This document shows positions 44,039 through 53,022 of a stretch of DNA of 64,000 nucleotides, one piece after another (the stretch's first letter is position 1; each line of letters starts with the position of its first letter). A program made the translations under genes and the position numbers. Source of the DNA: Heteroscillospira sp050943935 (GTDB lineage Bacteria; Bacillota; Clostridia; Oscillospirales; Oscillospiraceae); the NCBI GenBank assembly GCA_050943935.1, contig JBMNQC010000006.1:90029-154028 (forward strand), given 5' to 3'. Under the pieces are notes generated by a model. That model was not told where the DNA came from and searched no databases. It saw only the letters and a program-made list of their open reading frames with translations.

Positions 44039-44794
44039 TCAGCAGCCCTCCATCTGGTTTATGCGGCTGGCAAGGAAGCCCGCGCCGAAGCCGTTGTCTA
44101 TGTTCACCACCGACACGCCGGAGGCGCAGGAATTCAGCATACTGAGCAAGGCGCTCAGTCCGCCGAAGTTGGCGCCGTAGCCCACGCTGGTGGGCACGGC
44201 TATAACGGGGCAGTCCACCAGACCGCCCACAACGGAGGCTAAAGCCCCCTCCATACCCGCCACGGCAACCACACAGCGGGCATTGGTAAGCTCTCCCATA
44301 TTGCCAAGCAGCCGGTGCAGTCCGGCAACGCCCACATCGTACAGCCGGGTGACCCTGTTGCCCAGAGTCTCGGCAGTTAGGGCGGCCTCCTCGGCCACGG
44401 CCATGTCGCTGGTGCCGCCGGTGGCCACCACTATGTGTCCCAGGCGCGTTGTATCGCGGGGATTCACGATGGCAAGGCGGGCGTCGGCGTGATAGTCTAT
44501 CCCGGCGCTGCACACAAGGCTTGCCGCCTTATCCTCATCAAGCCGGGTGACCAGTATATTGCCGCAGCCCCGGGACAGCATGGCCTCCAGTATGCCGCTT
44601 ATCTGCCGTGCCGTTTTCCCGGCGCCGTATATGACCTCTGAGGCTCCCTGACGCACGGCGCGGTGAAAATCCACCTTGGCGTAGCCCAGATCCTCAAAGG
44701 GGCTCATTTTCAGCTCGTTTAATGCATCCTCGGGCCGGGTCTGACCATCCGCCACGGCGCGCAGCAGGGCCAGTATCTCCTGTTTATTGTCCAT
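44039..44794 (-). CDS. larB: Nickel pincer cofactor biosynthesis protein LarB
   Basis: LarB carboxylates and hydrolyses nicotinic acid adenine dinucleotide, the first step of nickel-pincer synthesis. The 251-residue protein has an N-terminal helical part and an AIR-carboxylase-like C-half: VDFHRAVRQGASEVIYGAGK, IVVATGGTSDMAVAEEAALT and GMEGALASVVGGLVDCPVIA. It lies 14 bases downstream of larE and directly upstream of larC. Confidence 0.93.
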   Translation of the reverse strand: MDNKQEILALLRAVADGQTRPEDALNELKMSPFEDLGYAKVDFHRAVRQGASEVIYGAGKTARQISGILEAMLSRGCGNILVTRLDEDKAASLVCSAGIDYHADARLAIVNPRDTTRLGHIVVATGGTSDMAVAEEAALTAETLGNRVTRLYDVGVAGLHRLLGNMGELTNARCVVAVAGMEGALASVVGGLVDCPVIAVPTSVGYGANFGGLSALLSMLNSCASGVSVVNIDNGFGAGFLASRINQMEGC

Positions 44795-44808
44795 AAATTA
44801 TTTCTCTC

Positions 44809-45564
44809 CTAGCGTGAAGCCTGTCTCGCTTCCATATCCAGCCACACCCGGACGAACCAGGGGCGGAGCTTTTCGCGTATAAGCCCGCTTTTTTCCAGCG
44901 CCATTGAGCGCTGTTCCTCAGTAATCTGCAGCAACGCCGCCTCTCCCCTTTTGCGGACGCGGAAATCCGAAAAGCCCAGGGCGGACATGGCCTTTTCTGC
45001 CTGCTCAACCCTGTTCAGGTCCGCCACGGTTATGGTCTCGCCGGTGGGTATGCGTGTGGCAAGGCAGGCGTAGGCAGGCTTATCCGCCGTGAACAGTCCC
45101 GCTCTACGGGAGTTTTCACGCACCATCGCCTTGGTAACGCCGCACTCACGCAGGGGGGAGCGCACCCCCATTTCCCTCAGGGCCTGCATACCCGGCCTGT
45201 CCTCCGCGTCATCGGAGGCGTTGGTGCCGTCTATTATAAGGCTGTAGCCGTCGCTCTCCGCAGCCCTTTGTATTGCTGAGAATATGGCGCGCTTGCACCA
45301 GTAGCAGCGCCTTTCATCATTACAGGCGATGCGGGCATCCTCCAGGGGGTCCAGCTCCACAAGACGCATTTCCGCCCCCGTCTCCGCCGCCATGCGGCGG
45401 GCGTCCTCCAGCTCAAAGCCGGGCTGGAAGGGGGTGTGTGCGTAATATGCCTTCACATCGGCGCCGCAGCTTTTGGCAAACCACAGCAGATAAGCCGAAT
45501 CCACCCCGCCGGAAAAGGCCAGGGCGCATCTGGTATTTTCCTCAAAAAAATTCTGAAGTGTCAT
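44809..45564 (-). CDS. larE: ATP-dependent sacrificial sulfur transferase LarE
   Basis: LarE adenylates the LarB product and adds sulfur from a protein cysteine or a cluster. The 251-residue enzyme has the PP-loop LAFSGGVDSAYLLWFAKSCG, ERRCYWCKRAIFSAIQ with two cysteines, DGTNASDDAEDRPGMQA and YACLATRIPTGE, where the cysteine matches the sulfur-donor position. The extra cysteines may allow a 4Fe-4S type as in other LarE proteins; that is inference. The ATG overlaps the stop of a leader ORF as ATGA. No larA is in the window. Confidence 0.93.
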   Translation of the reverse strand: MTLQNFFEENTRCALAFSGGVDSAYLLWFAKSCGADVKAYYAHTPFQPGFELEDARRMAAETGAEMRLVELDPLEDARIACNDERRCYWCKRAIFSAIQRAAESDGYSLIIDGTNASDDAEDRPGMQALREMGVRSPLRECGVTKAMVRENSRRAGLFTADKPAYACLATRIPTGETITVADLNRVEQAEKAMSALGFSDFRVRKRGEAALLQITEEQRSMALEKSGLIREKLRPWFVRVWLDMEARQASR

Positions 45565-45629
45565 ATTTTTCCTCTTAAAAAAGCAGAGGCATACCCGTCA
45601 ATCAGGTATGCCTCTGGTCGTTTATTCAT
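45561..45629 (-). CDS. 22-residue leader ORF running through a terminator into larE
   Basis: It starts at ATG 45629 (AGGG 9 bases upstream). The product MNKRPEAYLIDGYASAFLRG plus two residues is encoded across the whole hairpin at 45584-45616 and its T run, and it stops at a TGA overlapping the larE ATG. The overlap with a terminator and the coupling suggest a regulatory role: translation would melt the hairpin. It is not a recognised leader family. Confidence 0.5.
   Translation of the reverse strand: MNKRPEAYLIDGYASAFLRGKI
45578..45616 (-). terminator. Terminator/attenuator between the larE promoter and larE
   Basis: CAGAGGCATACC and GGTATGCCTCTG form a 12-bp stem with CTTTTTT after it on the minus strand. 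Because it is downstream of a promoter at 45657-45685, it could act both as the end of the C39 peptidase transcript and as an attenuator for larEBC. Confidence 0.85.
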
Positions 45630-45656
45630 CCGGCTGCCCTGTTAGCAGACCCGAGT

Positions 45657-45685
45657 ATTTTATCACGGTTTCGCGCTTTCGTCAA
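45657..45685 (-). promoter_or_regulatory. Promoter upstream of larE
   Basis: Read on the minus strand: TTGACG (45685-45680), a 17-base spacer and TAAAAT (45662-45657). Confidence 0.68.
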
Positions 45686-45689
45686 TATC

Positions 45690-46532
45690 TCAGCCCGCTG
45701 CGGAGTAGGCCCAAATAACGGCCGTCTGCCCGGCAAGCTCATCATAGCTCCAGCGCCTTTCGCTGCGCTCTATGCTGTTGGGGTCCTTGACGGAAAAACC
45801 GCTGTCGCTCCAGCCGTCCAGAACTATAAAATGCCCCGAGGTAGTGAAGTCGCCGGGCAGCATGGAGCATATAATAAGCTCGCCGTTATCCAGCGCAGAG
45901 CGCATATCCCACTCGCTCAGAGGCACCTCACGCCAGCTGAGGCCCAGGCTGGTGCTCCCGGCGCGCATAAGGTCCCAACTGGAACCGCTGCCCTCCACAT
46001 AATAACCGCTCTGTTCAGCCATGCGCGCAATATACAGGGGGTTGAGCTGAGTGTTCCCCGTAAGCGCCACAGCCACCATACTCAGGCATGTCGGACCGCA
46101 GCCCGTGATTCCCATGGGACTGCCGCCGTACAGTCCGTAACCCCAGCGGGCATCCCATTGGGTAAAAAGCTGTACTCCGTCCTGTGCTGAGAGCTTTATG
46201 TCCTCCGGCTGAAGTTTCCCGTCAGTATCCGTGTTCTGCCACCAGGCGCGCACATAGTCCCGGGCGTGCTTATTTGTAACGGCAAGCTTTACCAGAGGCT
46301 CTGTATAGACCTCTATATGCTCCAGTATCTCCACCAGAGCATCGTCCCGTCCTGCTTCCTCAAGCAGCATCCGCCAGGTCTCAGGCTCTATGCCTATAGC
46401 CGCATAATCCGTATCTCCAAAGCGCTCAGCCACGGTGGCCTCGTCCTTGTATGCCATTATCCCCTGTATCAGCGCGCCGGCGCAGCCGGTGAGCAGCAGG
46501 AGAGTAAGTATCCAAACAATAAAGCGTTTCAT
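45690..46532 (-). CDS. C39 family cysteine peptidase, lipoprotein
   Basis: This 280-residue protein has a lipobox (LLLLTGCAG), a helical N-terminal region and a Peptidase_C39-like domain (about 125-275): the cysteine in GITGCGPTCLSMVAVALTGN, the histidine in FTTSGHFIVLDGW and the late VKDPNSIERS. Without an ABC part it is unlikely to process bacteriocins; extracellular peptide cleavage is inferred. It sits directly after ypeB, where a cortex hydrolase gene such as sleB might be expected. Confidence 0.85.
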   Translation of the reverse strand: MKRFIVWILTLLLLTGCAGALIQGIMAYKDEATVAERFGDTDYAAIGIEPETWRMLLEEAGRDDALVEILEHIEVYTEPLVKLAVTNKHARDYVRAWWQNTDTDGKLQPEDIKLSAQDGVQLFTQWDARWGYGLYGGSPMGITGCGPTCLSMVAVALTGNTQLNPLYIARMAEQSGYYVEGSGSSWDLMRAGSTSLGLSWREVPLSEWDMRSALDNGELIICSMLPGDFTTSGHFIVLDGWSDSGFSVKDPNSIERSERRWSYDELAGQTAVIWAYSAAG

Positions 46533-46614
46533 CTTACTGCCTCCGTATGTTTTCTGAGGGCATTATATACGCTCTTTGACGAGAAATTGTAAGTTTTTTG
46601 CATCATATTTGCAT

Positions 46615-46645
46615 TTTCCGCGGGAGAACAATCTCCCGCGGAAAA
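46615..46645 (-). terminator. Terminator of ypeB
   Basis: TTTTCCGCGGGAGA and TCTCCCGCGGAAAA pair across 4-5 bases on the minus strand. Confidence 0.88.
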
Positions 46646-46657
46646 TATACTTTTATC

Positions 46658-47995
46658 CTACATTGTAAGGCTGCCATTCTCGTCCTCAAGCAGTATCATA
46701 ATCTTCTCCTGCTCTCCGGTCTCTGCGTTCACATATATGATAAACTGGCCGCCGTCCCCGTCCGCACAGACGAATTCATGGCACAGCTTTTCATAGCCGC
46801 CGGCCGTGGGGATAAGCGCCTGACGGAAACTCTCCACGCTTAGCTCGCCCACCTGCTTCTGAGCCTCTTCCCTGCTCACCTGCACCTTGGGCAGCTCTCT
46901 CTGCGTATGGGATGAAATATAGCCCGCACTCTCAAATCCCACCACCATGCCTCTGTCCAGAGCCACGGACACCTTCACAAGGTCGGGATAGCACAGCACC
47001 TCCCCCTGTTTATAGGCAAAATTTATGGTACACACACCTTCCTCGGTCATGTGATAGCTGGCCTCCATATTCTCATAGCCACGGTCTGACAGAAATTTTT
47101 TTGCTATACCCACAGCATCCTCCGCAGACATACGGGCATCGCCGGGCTGATAGGCGCTTATGAAGTTCATTATTCTGCCGCCTCGCTGAGTAACTTCAAT
47201 GGTGATGTCCCCCGAGGAAAAATAGTAGCAAGGAATCTTACCCCGTGATGAGCCCATGCTTTGCAGCTCGTCCAGCTCCAGCGACAGAAATTTGGCCGCA
47301 GCCTCTTGTGCGGAGCGCTCCGAAATGCCCTTTTCGCCCGCAAGCAGCTTTGGCTCCGCATCCTTGATATGCTGGGAGAAGGGGCCGTCGTACAGCAGGC
47401 TGGGCATTTCCGGGAACTCCTCCTCTATAAGGCGCATACCGCCCCCCAGAGTATCATCGGGCACGGCGCTCTCCTCCGCCTCATCCATACGCCGCTCGGC
47501 GGTGAGCAGTTCATCCATGCTGAGGCCTCCCTCCGCAAGCTCGGTCTGTAGCTTGCGGAAATTGCCGGCAAGGGCCGATGCCGTTTCGGCAAGACTGCGC
47601 AGATTTTCCGCCTCCTGGTCCGTATAGCTCCGCCCGTTTCTGGAGAGGCTGTAGGCGTAGTCCCCCACCCGGCTTATGAAGCCCGCCGTCTTTTCCAGCT
47701 CCTGTGTGGAGAATGGCAGCGAGCCCAAAGACATCTGAGCTGTCATGGCCTTGCCGAACACCTCAGTACATACGGCGTTAATCAAGGTGGGGCTTTTGGC
47801 GTACAGGCTCTTTTGCAGAGCCGTGTCCAGCTCTGTCATGCCCGTGACCAGCTCGGCAAAGGCATGGTGGTGGCTTATGCTCAGCGCGTTTTCCAGCGCC
47901 GCAGCTCTCCTGTGATTTTTCCAGGCCATTGCTCCCGTGACCGCCAGCGCCACGCACAGCACAGATATAAGAAAAGCGGAACCTTTATTTTTCAT
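46658..47995 (-). CDS. ypeB: Germination protein YpeB
   Basis: This 445-residue spore protein has an N-terminal signal-anchor (about 8-25), a helical domain (30-190; LPFSTQELEKTAGFISRVGD and YAYSLSRNGRSYTDQEAENL are YpeB hallmarks) and C-terminal PepSY-like repeats (about 235-440). In Bacillus it is needed for SleB cortex-lytic enzyme in spores. Its presence supports an endospore-forming host. No sleB lies beside it here. Confidence 0.93.
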   Translation of the reverse strand: MKNKGSAFLISVLCVALAVTGAMAWKNHRRAAALENALSISHHHAFAELVTGMTELDTALQKSLYAKSPTLINAVCTEVFGKAMTAQMSLGSLPFSTQELEKTAGFISRVGDYAYSLSRNGRSYTDQEAENLRSLAETASALAGNFRKLQTELAEGGLSMDELLTAERRMDEAEESAVPDDTLGGGMRLIEEEFPEMPSLLYDGPFSQHIKDAEPKLLAGEKGISERSAQEAAAKFLSLELDELQSMGSSRGKIPCYYFSSGDITIEVTQRGGRIMNFISAYQPGDARMSAEDAVGIAKKFLSDRGYENMEASYHMTEEGVCTINFAYKQGEVLCYPDLVKVSVALDRGMVVGFESAGYISSHTQRELPKVQVSREEAQKQVGELSVESFRQALIPTAGGYEKLCHEFVCADGDGGQFIIYVNAETGEQEKIMILLEDENGSLTM

Positions 47996-47998
47996 AGC

Positions 47999-48044
47999 AA
48001 AACACCCTTTCAGGAGCTAGTGTCTCCCAAAAGGGTGTTTTTAT
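47999..48044 (-). terminator. Terminator of gltX
   Basis: AAAAACACCCTTT and AAAGGGTGTTTT pair on the minus strand between gltX and ypeB. Confidence 0.8.
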
Positions 48045-48059
48045 TTTTGCAATATTTTC

Positions 48060-49550
48060 TTATTCAGCCAGCTTATCCAGACCCACGCGCAGGCGGCGCA
48101 GGCACTCCTCACGGCCCAGAATACGGCATATCTCCACAGCTCCGCCGGGGGTTACGCTCTGTCCGGCGGCGGCTATGCGCACAGGCCACATGAGCTTGGC
48201 GTTCTTGACTTCCTTTTCGGCGGCAAGACCGGTCATGACGTTCAGGATGGACTCATCGTCCCAGCTTTCCAGAGCCTCAAGAGCGGGGATGACAGCCTGG
48301 AGCATCTCGCGGGAGGAGTCTTTATCGGACTTGGACTTCTTGTGCACGAACAGCTCGGCGTCGTACTCGGGCAGGGCGGCGAAGAAGCCTATCTTCTCCG
48401 GGATCTCGCTGAGCTTCTCGCAGCGGGCCTGGAGCAGGGCGGCTATGGCGTCGGCATCCACGGACTCGTCGGCCACGGCCTGACGGATATAGGGGCGGGC
48501 AATTTCGGCAAATTCCCCTGCGGACATAGCGCGCAGGTAGTTGGCGTTAAAGTAGTCCAGCTTCACCAGGTCGAAAATGGCGGGAGACTTGGATATACCG
48601 CTTATGTCAAAGGCATCCACAAGCTCATCAAGAGTGAAGAACTCCCGCTCGGCTATGTCGCCCTTGGGAGACCAGCCCAGGAGGGCCACATAGTTTATTA
48701 TGGCGCCGGTCACATAGCCCATGGCGCGCAGGTCCTCATATGACGGGTCGCCGTGGCGCTTGGACATCTTGTGCTGGGCGTCGCGCATTACTGGAGAGCA
48801 GTGGACATAGGTGGGTATCTCCCAGCCGAAGGCCTCGTACAGCAGGTTGTACTTGGGGGCGCTGGACAGGTACTCGCTGCCGCGCACCACATGGGTGATT
48901 CCCATGAGATGGTCGTCCACCACGTTTGCAAAGTTATAGGTGGGCAGGCCGTCCCGCTTCATGAGCACCTGGTCGTCCAGGGTCTTGTTCTCCACGGTAA
49001 TAGCGCCGAAGGAGGCGTCGGAGAAAGTGGTGCTGCCCTCACGGGGGATGCGCTGGCGAATGACATAGGGCTTGCCGGCCGCCAGATTGGCGGCTATCTC
49101 CTCAGTACTGAGGTCGCGGCAGGGGTCCTCCGCGCGGTCGAACTCGCCGGAATCCTCCTCGGACTCGGTCTTTTCGCAGAAGCAGTAGTAGGCGGCGCCT
49201 CTCTCAACAAGAAGCTCCGCGTATTTGCCGTAAAGGCCGCGGCGCTGAGTCTGGATATATGGTCCCACGGGGCCGCCCACATCGGGGCCTTCGTCGTGAC
49301 TTAGGCCGCACTCGGCCATGGTGCGGTAGATAAGCTCCGCCGCTCCCTCCACCTGACGGGACTGGTCGGTATCCTCAAGACGGAAAATAAAGGTACCGCC
49401 TGCCTTGCGGGCTATCAGCCAGGTATACAGCGCGGTGCGCAGATTGCCCACGTGCATATATCCGGTGGGGCTGGGGGCAAAACGGGTACGCACCTTTCCC
49501 CTGGGAATGCGCGCCTCCATTTCCTCAAACCATTTCATATCCAAGCTCAT
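48060..49550 (-). CDS. gltX: Glutamate--tRNA ligase
   Basis: This 496-residue class I synthetase charges tRNA-Glu. Motif 1 is RFAPSPTGYMHVGNLRTALY (HVGN for HIGH), the KMSKS loop is HKMSKRHGDPSYEDLRAMGY, and the anticodon-binding helical domain fills about 340-496. ATG 49550 is the natural start. It has a strong promoter at 49593-49622. No T-box is seen in its short leader. Confidence 0.97.
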   Translation of the reverse strand: MSLDMKWFEEMEARIPRGKVRTRFAPSPTGYMHVGNLRTALYTWLIARKAGGTFIFRLEDTDQSRQVEGAAELIYRTMAECGLSHDEGPDVGGPVGPYIQTQRRGLYGKYAELLVERGAAYYCFCEKTESEEDSGEFDRAEDPCRDLSTEEIAANLAAGKPYVIRQRIPREGSTTFSDASFGAITVENKTLDDQVLMKRDGLPTYNFANVVDDHLMGITHVVRGSEYLSSAPKYNLLYEAFGWEIPTYVHCSPVMRDAQHKMSKRHGDPSYEDLRAMGYVTGAIINYVALLGWSPKGDIAEREFFTLDELVDAFDISGISKSPAIFDLVKLDYFNANYLRAMSAGEFAEIARPYIRQAVADESVDADAIAALLQARCEKLSEIPEKIGFFAALPEYDAELFVHKKSKSDKDSSREMLQAVIPALEALESWDDESILNVMTGLAAEKEVKNAKLMWPVRIAAAGQSVTPGGAVEICRILGREECLRRLRVGLDKLAE

Positions 49551-49592
49551 TGTATCTCAACCTCCATGTATTGGCTCATTTTCTCTCTGCTG

Positions 49593-49622
49593 ATTATATT
49601 CTCAAAGTCATACCATTGTCAA
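49593..49622 (-). promoter_or_regulatory. Promoter of gltX
   Basis: Read on the minus strand: TTGACA (49622-49617), an 18-base spacer and TATAAT (49598-49593). Confidence 0.75.
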
Positions 49623-49712
49623 GAAGTCCAAATATCAGTTTTTAGTTGTATTCCCCCTTGTTTCGTGCTAAAATATACTGAATGACTTTATTCACAGCAA
49701 GGAGTGACCTGC

Positions 49713-50903
49713 ATGATCTCAGAAAAAATGTCTCAGCTGGCCAAGGGCAACAGCGCAATACGCGCCATGTTCGAGGAGGGCAACCGTCTTGCCGCCCTGT
49801 ACGGCCGTGAAAACGTCTATGACTTCAGTCTGGGCAACCCAAATTTCCCCGCTCCCCCCCAGGTAAAAGAGGCCATTTATGATATTCTGGAAAATGAAGA
49901 CAGCACCATGGTGCACGGCTATATGTCAAACGCCGGATATCCAGACGTGCGCGAGGCCATTGCCGCCTCTCTGAACCGCCGTTTCGGCTCTGCCTACAAT
50001 GCCGGAAATATTATCATGACCGTAGGCGCCGCAAGCGGTCTGAACATCATTCTGAAAACCCTGCTGAATCCCGGCGACCAGGTGATGGCCATAGCCCCCT
50101 ACTTTGTGGAATACGGCAACTATGTCCGCAACTATGACGGTGAGCTGGTGGTAGTTCCCCCCACCACCGCCGACTTCCAGCCCGACGGCGCCGAGATTGC
50201 CAGCCGCATCACCGCCAAAACCCGCGCCCTGATACTTAACACTCCCAACAACCCAACCGGCGTCATCTACACTCCCGAGACTCTCACCGCCATCGCCAGG
50301 GTGCTGGAGGAAAAGCAGAGGGAGTTCGGCACCAGCATCTATATCATCTCCGACGAGCCCTACCGTGAGCTGGCCTATGACGGGGCAAATGTGCCCTGGA
50401 TACCCGATTTCTACCGCAACACCATCGTGGGCTATTCCTGGTCCAAGTCCCTGTCCCTGCCCGGCGAGCGCATAGGCTATGTGGTAATCCCCGGTGACGC
50501 GGACGACGGACAGCTCATCTTCGACGCCGCCTGCATAGCAAACCGCGTGATTGGCTCCGTCAACGCTCCATCCCTGTTCCAGCGGGTGGCAATGCGCTGC
50601 GTTGATGTGCAGACGGATCTGAGCGGCTACGACGCCAACCGCCAGCTGCTGTATAATGGTCTGAAGGAGCTGGGCTTTGAGCCCGTGTATCCCGACGGCG
50701 CGTTTTATCTCTGGCTCAAGGTGCCCGACGGGGATGACGGCGCTTTTGTGGAGCGGGCAAAAAAACACAACATTCTGGTGGTCCCCGGAAAGAGCTTCGC
50801 CGGCCCCGGCTATGTCCGCCTGGCCTACTGCGTCTCCGCCGACACCATACGCGGCTCCCTGCCCGGCTTTGCAAAGCTGGCTGCCGAATACGGCCTGAAA
50901 TAA
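49713..50903 (+). CDS. PLP-dependent aminotransferase (class I/II)
   Basis: This 396-residue enzyme has AspAT-fold features: YDFSLGNPNFPAPPQVKEAI at the start, ILNTPNNPTGVIYTPETL, ISDEPYRELAYDG and the PLP lysine in GYSWSKSLSLPGERIGYVVI, with a late FYLWLKVPDG. The specific donor and acceptor are unknown. ATG 49713 has AAGGAG at 8 bases, giving a better start than the in-frame GTG 9 bases earlier. It is upstream of trpS, 19 bases apart, probably one transcript. Confidence 0.93.
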   Translation: MISEKMSQLAKGNSAIRAMFEEGNRLAALYGRENVYDFSLGNPNFPAPPQVKEAIYDILENEDSTMVHGYMSNAGYPDVREAIAASLNRRFGSAYNAGNIIMTVGAASGLNIILKTLLNPGDQVMAIAPYFVEYGNYVRNYDGELVVVPPTTADFQPDGAEIASRITAKTRALILNTPNNPTGVIYTPETLTAIARVLEEKQREFGTSIYIISDEPYRELAYDGANVPWIPDFYRNTIVGYSWSKSLSLPGERIGYVVIPGDADDGQLIFDAACIANRVIGSVNAPSLFQRVAMRCVDVQTDLSGYDANRQLLYNGLKELGFEPVYPDGAFYLWLKVPDGDDGAFVERAKKHNILVVPGKSFAGPGYVRLAYCVSADTIRGSLPGFAKLAAEYGLK

Positions 50904-50922
50904 GATTAATCGAGGAATCAAA

Positions 50923-51921
50923 ATGGACGAGAAAAAGATAATACTCAGCGGCATCCAGCCCTCCGGCGCACTGACTCTCGGCTCCTACATAGGCGCCATA
51001 CGCAACTGGGCGGAGCTGGCCGACACCTACGACTGCTACTATATGATGGCGGATATGCACACCATCACCGTGCGCCAGACCCCCGCGGAGCTGCGCCGCC
51101 GCACTCTGGAGCAGCTGTCCGCCTACATTGCCGCCGGACTGGACCCCAAGAAGAACACTATCTTCATCCAGAGCCATGTGCCAGCACACGCGGAGCTGAG
51201 CTGGGTGCTCAGCTGCTACACCATGTTCGGCGAGCTTGGCAGAATGACCCAGTTCAAGGATAAGAGCGCCAAAAACGCCGACAACATAAACGCCGGCCTG
51301 TTCACCTATCCCGTGCTCATGGCGGCGGATATTCTGCTGTATCAGGCCAATCTGGTGCCCGTGGGCGGCGACCAGAAGCAGCACGTTGAGATATGCCGCG
51401 ATATCGCCGAGCGCTTCAATTCCGTCTACGGCGAGGTGTTCACCATTCCCGAGCCCTACATTCCCAAGGTGGGCGCCCGCATAATGAGCCTCACCACCCC
51501 CGAGAACAAGATGTCCAAGTCCGACAAGGACCCCGGCGGCTGCGTCTATCTCATGGACAAGCCCGAGGACATCGCCCGCAAGTTTAAGCGCGCCGTCACC
51601 GACTGCGACGCCTGTGTACGCTACGACACGGCAAACAAGCCCGGCATCTCCAACCTCATGCAGATATACTCCGTAGCCACAGGCAAGAGCTTTGAGGAGA
51701 TAGAAAACGAGTTTGCGGGCCGCGGCTACGGCGACTTTAAGAGCGCTGTGGGCGACAGCGTCATAGAGCTTATGCGCCCCGTCCGCGAGGAGGCCGAGCG
51801 TATAGTGAAGGACAAGGCCTATCTGGAGAGCGTTTACCGCGAGGGCGCCGAGCGCGCCGCCTATACCGCCAACAAGACCCTGAGAAAGGTCTACAAAAAA
51901 GTCGGCTTCGTACAGAGATAG
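50923..51921 (+). CDS. trpS: Tryptophan--tRNA ligase
   Basis: This 332-residue class I synthetase has the HIGH-like GIQPSGALTLGSYIGAIRNW, PVLMAADILLYQANLVPVGG, and NKMSKSDKDPGGCVYLMD as KMSKS. It charges tRNA-Trp, whose uncharged form is read by the T-box at 38020-38310. GAGGAATCAAA precedes the ATG. No T-box is visible upstream of trpS itself. Confidence 0.96.
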   Translation: MDEKKIILSGIQPSGALTLGSYIGAIRNWAELADTYDCYYMMADMHTITVRQTPAELRRRTLEQLSAYIAAGLDPKKNTIFIQSHVPAHAELSWVLSCYTMFGELGRMTQFKDKSAKNADNINAGLFTYPVLMAADILLYQANLVPVGGDQKQHVEICRDIAERFNSVYGEVFTIPEPYIPKVGARIMSLTTPENKMSKSDKDPGGCVYLMDKPEDIARKFKRAVTDCDACVRYDTANKPGISNLMQIYSVATGKSFEEIENEFAGRGYGDFKSAVGDSVIELMRPVREEAERIVKDKAYLESVYREGAERAAYTANKTLRKVYKKVGFVQR

Positions 51922-51936
51922 CCGGGGAGTTCTGAT

Positions 51937-53022
51937 ATGGACATTGATTTTTCCCTGATGCTCAAGCTGCTTATGGCCATGGGCGCCGCTTTCGTTATAA
52001 GCTTCGCTTCCACTCCGGTAGTGAAGGCCTTCGCCCGCAAGGTGGGCGCAATCGACGTGCCCAACGAGGCCCGCCGTGTGCATGACCATCCCATCCCCCG
52101 TCTGGGCGGCCTGGCAATTTTTCTGGGCTTTCTGCTGAGCGTTATATTGTTCGCGGATATAGACCAGAAGATACGGGGCATACTCATAGGCTCCGTCATA
52201 ATAGTGGCCACCGGCGCCGTGGACGATGTTATCTCGCTCCGGGCAACGGTGAAGCTGCTCATTCAGATCATCGTAGCGGTCATTGCCGTGATGCACGGCG
52301 TGGTCATTGAGGTCATAATGAACTTCAATGTGTTCGCCGAGGCCGAGCACATCACCCTCGGCATTTTGGGCGTACCCATGACCGTGCTCTGGATAGTGGC
52401 GGTAACCAACGCCGTTAACCTAATAGACGGACTGGACGGTCTGGCCGTGGGCGTGAGCACCATAGCCTCCGTCACCATGCTGGTGGTGGCGCTGGTGGTG
52501 GCCGAGCCCAACGTGGCAGTCATCCTGGCCTGCCTTGCGGGCGCCTGCGTGGGCTTCATGCCCTACAATCTGAACCCCGCGAAAATTTTCATGGGAGACA
52601 CCGGTGCCCTGCTGCTGGGCTATGTGCTCAGTACCATGTCTGTGGTGGGAATGTTCAAATTCTATGCCATTGTGTCCTTTTTTGTGCCCGTGCTGGCTTT
52701 GGCCGTACCCATTATGGACACCTCCTTTGCTTTCATCCGCCGCATACTCCGGGGTCAGAGCCCCTTCACCCCCGACCGTGGACATTTCCACCACCGCCTG
52801 CTGGATATGGGCATGAGCCAGAAGCAGGCCGTCTCCATACTTTACACCGTCAGCATAATACTGGGCGTTTCCGCCGTGGTGCTGGCCACCACCGGAGAGC
52901 TGAAAATACTCATTCTGGCGCTGGGCTTCTGTCTGGCCGCTTTCTACGGTCTGCATCTCGCAGAAAAAAACCGCCACCATCAGGAGGCTGAAAAAGCCGC
53001 CAAGGAGCAGGAACATGAATAA
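51937..53022 (+). CDS. Polyprenyl-phosphate GlcNAc-1-phosphate transferase (MraY/WecA/TagO family)
   Basis: This 361-residue membrane enzyme has about ten helices. Family sites are visible: DVPNEARRVHDHPIPRLGGL, DDVISLRATVKLLIQI, AVNLIDGLDGLAVGVST with the active-site aspartates, and RGHFHHRLLDMG-like DRGHFHHRLLDMGMSQKQA. It links GlcNAc-phosphate to undecaprenyl phosphate to start teichoic-acid or capsule synthesis. It overlaps the epimerase by 8 bases; the pair is a classic wecA-wecB arrangement. Confidence 0.93.
   Translation: MDIDFSLMLKLLMAMGAAFVISFASTPVVKAFARKVGAIDVPNEARRVHDHPIPRLGGLAIFLGFLLSVILFADIDQKIRGILIGSVIIVATGAVDDVISLRATVKLLIQIIVAVIAVMHGVVIEVIMNFNVFAEAEHITLGILGVPMTVLWIVAVTNAVNLIDGLDGLAVGVSTIASVTMLVVALVVAEPNVAVILACLAGACVGFMPYNLNPAKIFMGDTGALLLGYVLSTMSVVGMFKFYAIVSFFVPVLALAVPIMDTSFAFIRRILRGQSPFTPDRGHFHHRLLDMGMSQKQAVSILYTVSIILGVSAVVLATTGELKILILALGFCLAAFYGLHLAEKNRHHQEAEKAAKEQEHE

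Noticed and set aside
42837..44513. LarC start far upstream inside larB
   Set aside because: The frame is open but the added residues are arginine-rich and out of frame with larB; ATG 44036 has the ribosome site and begins at the conserved family start.
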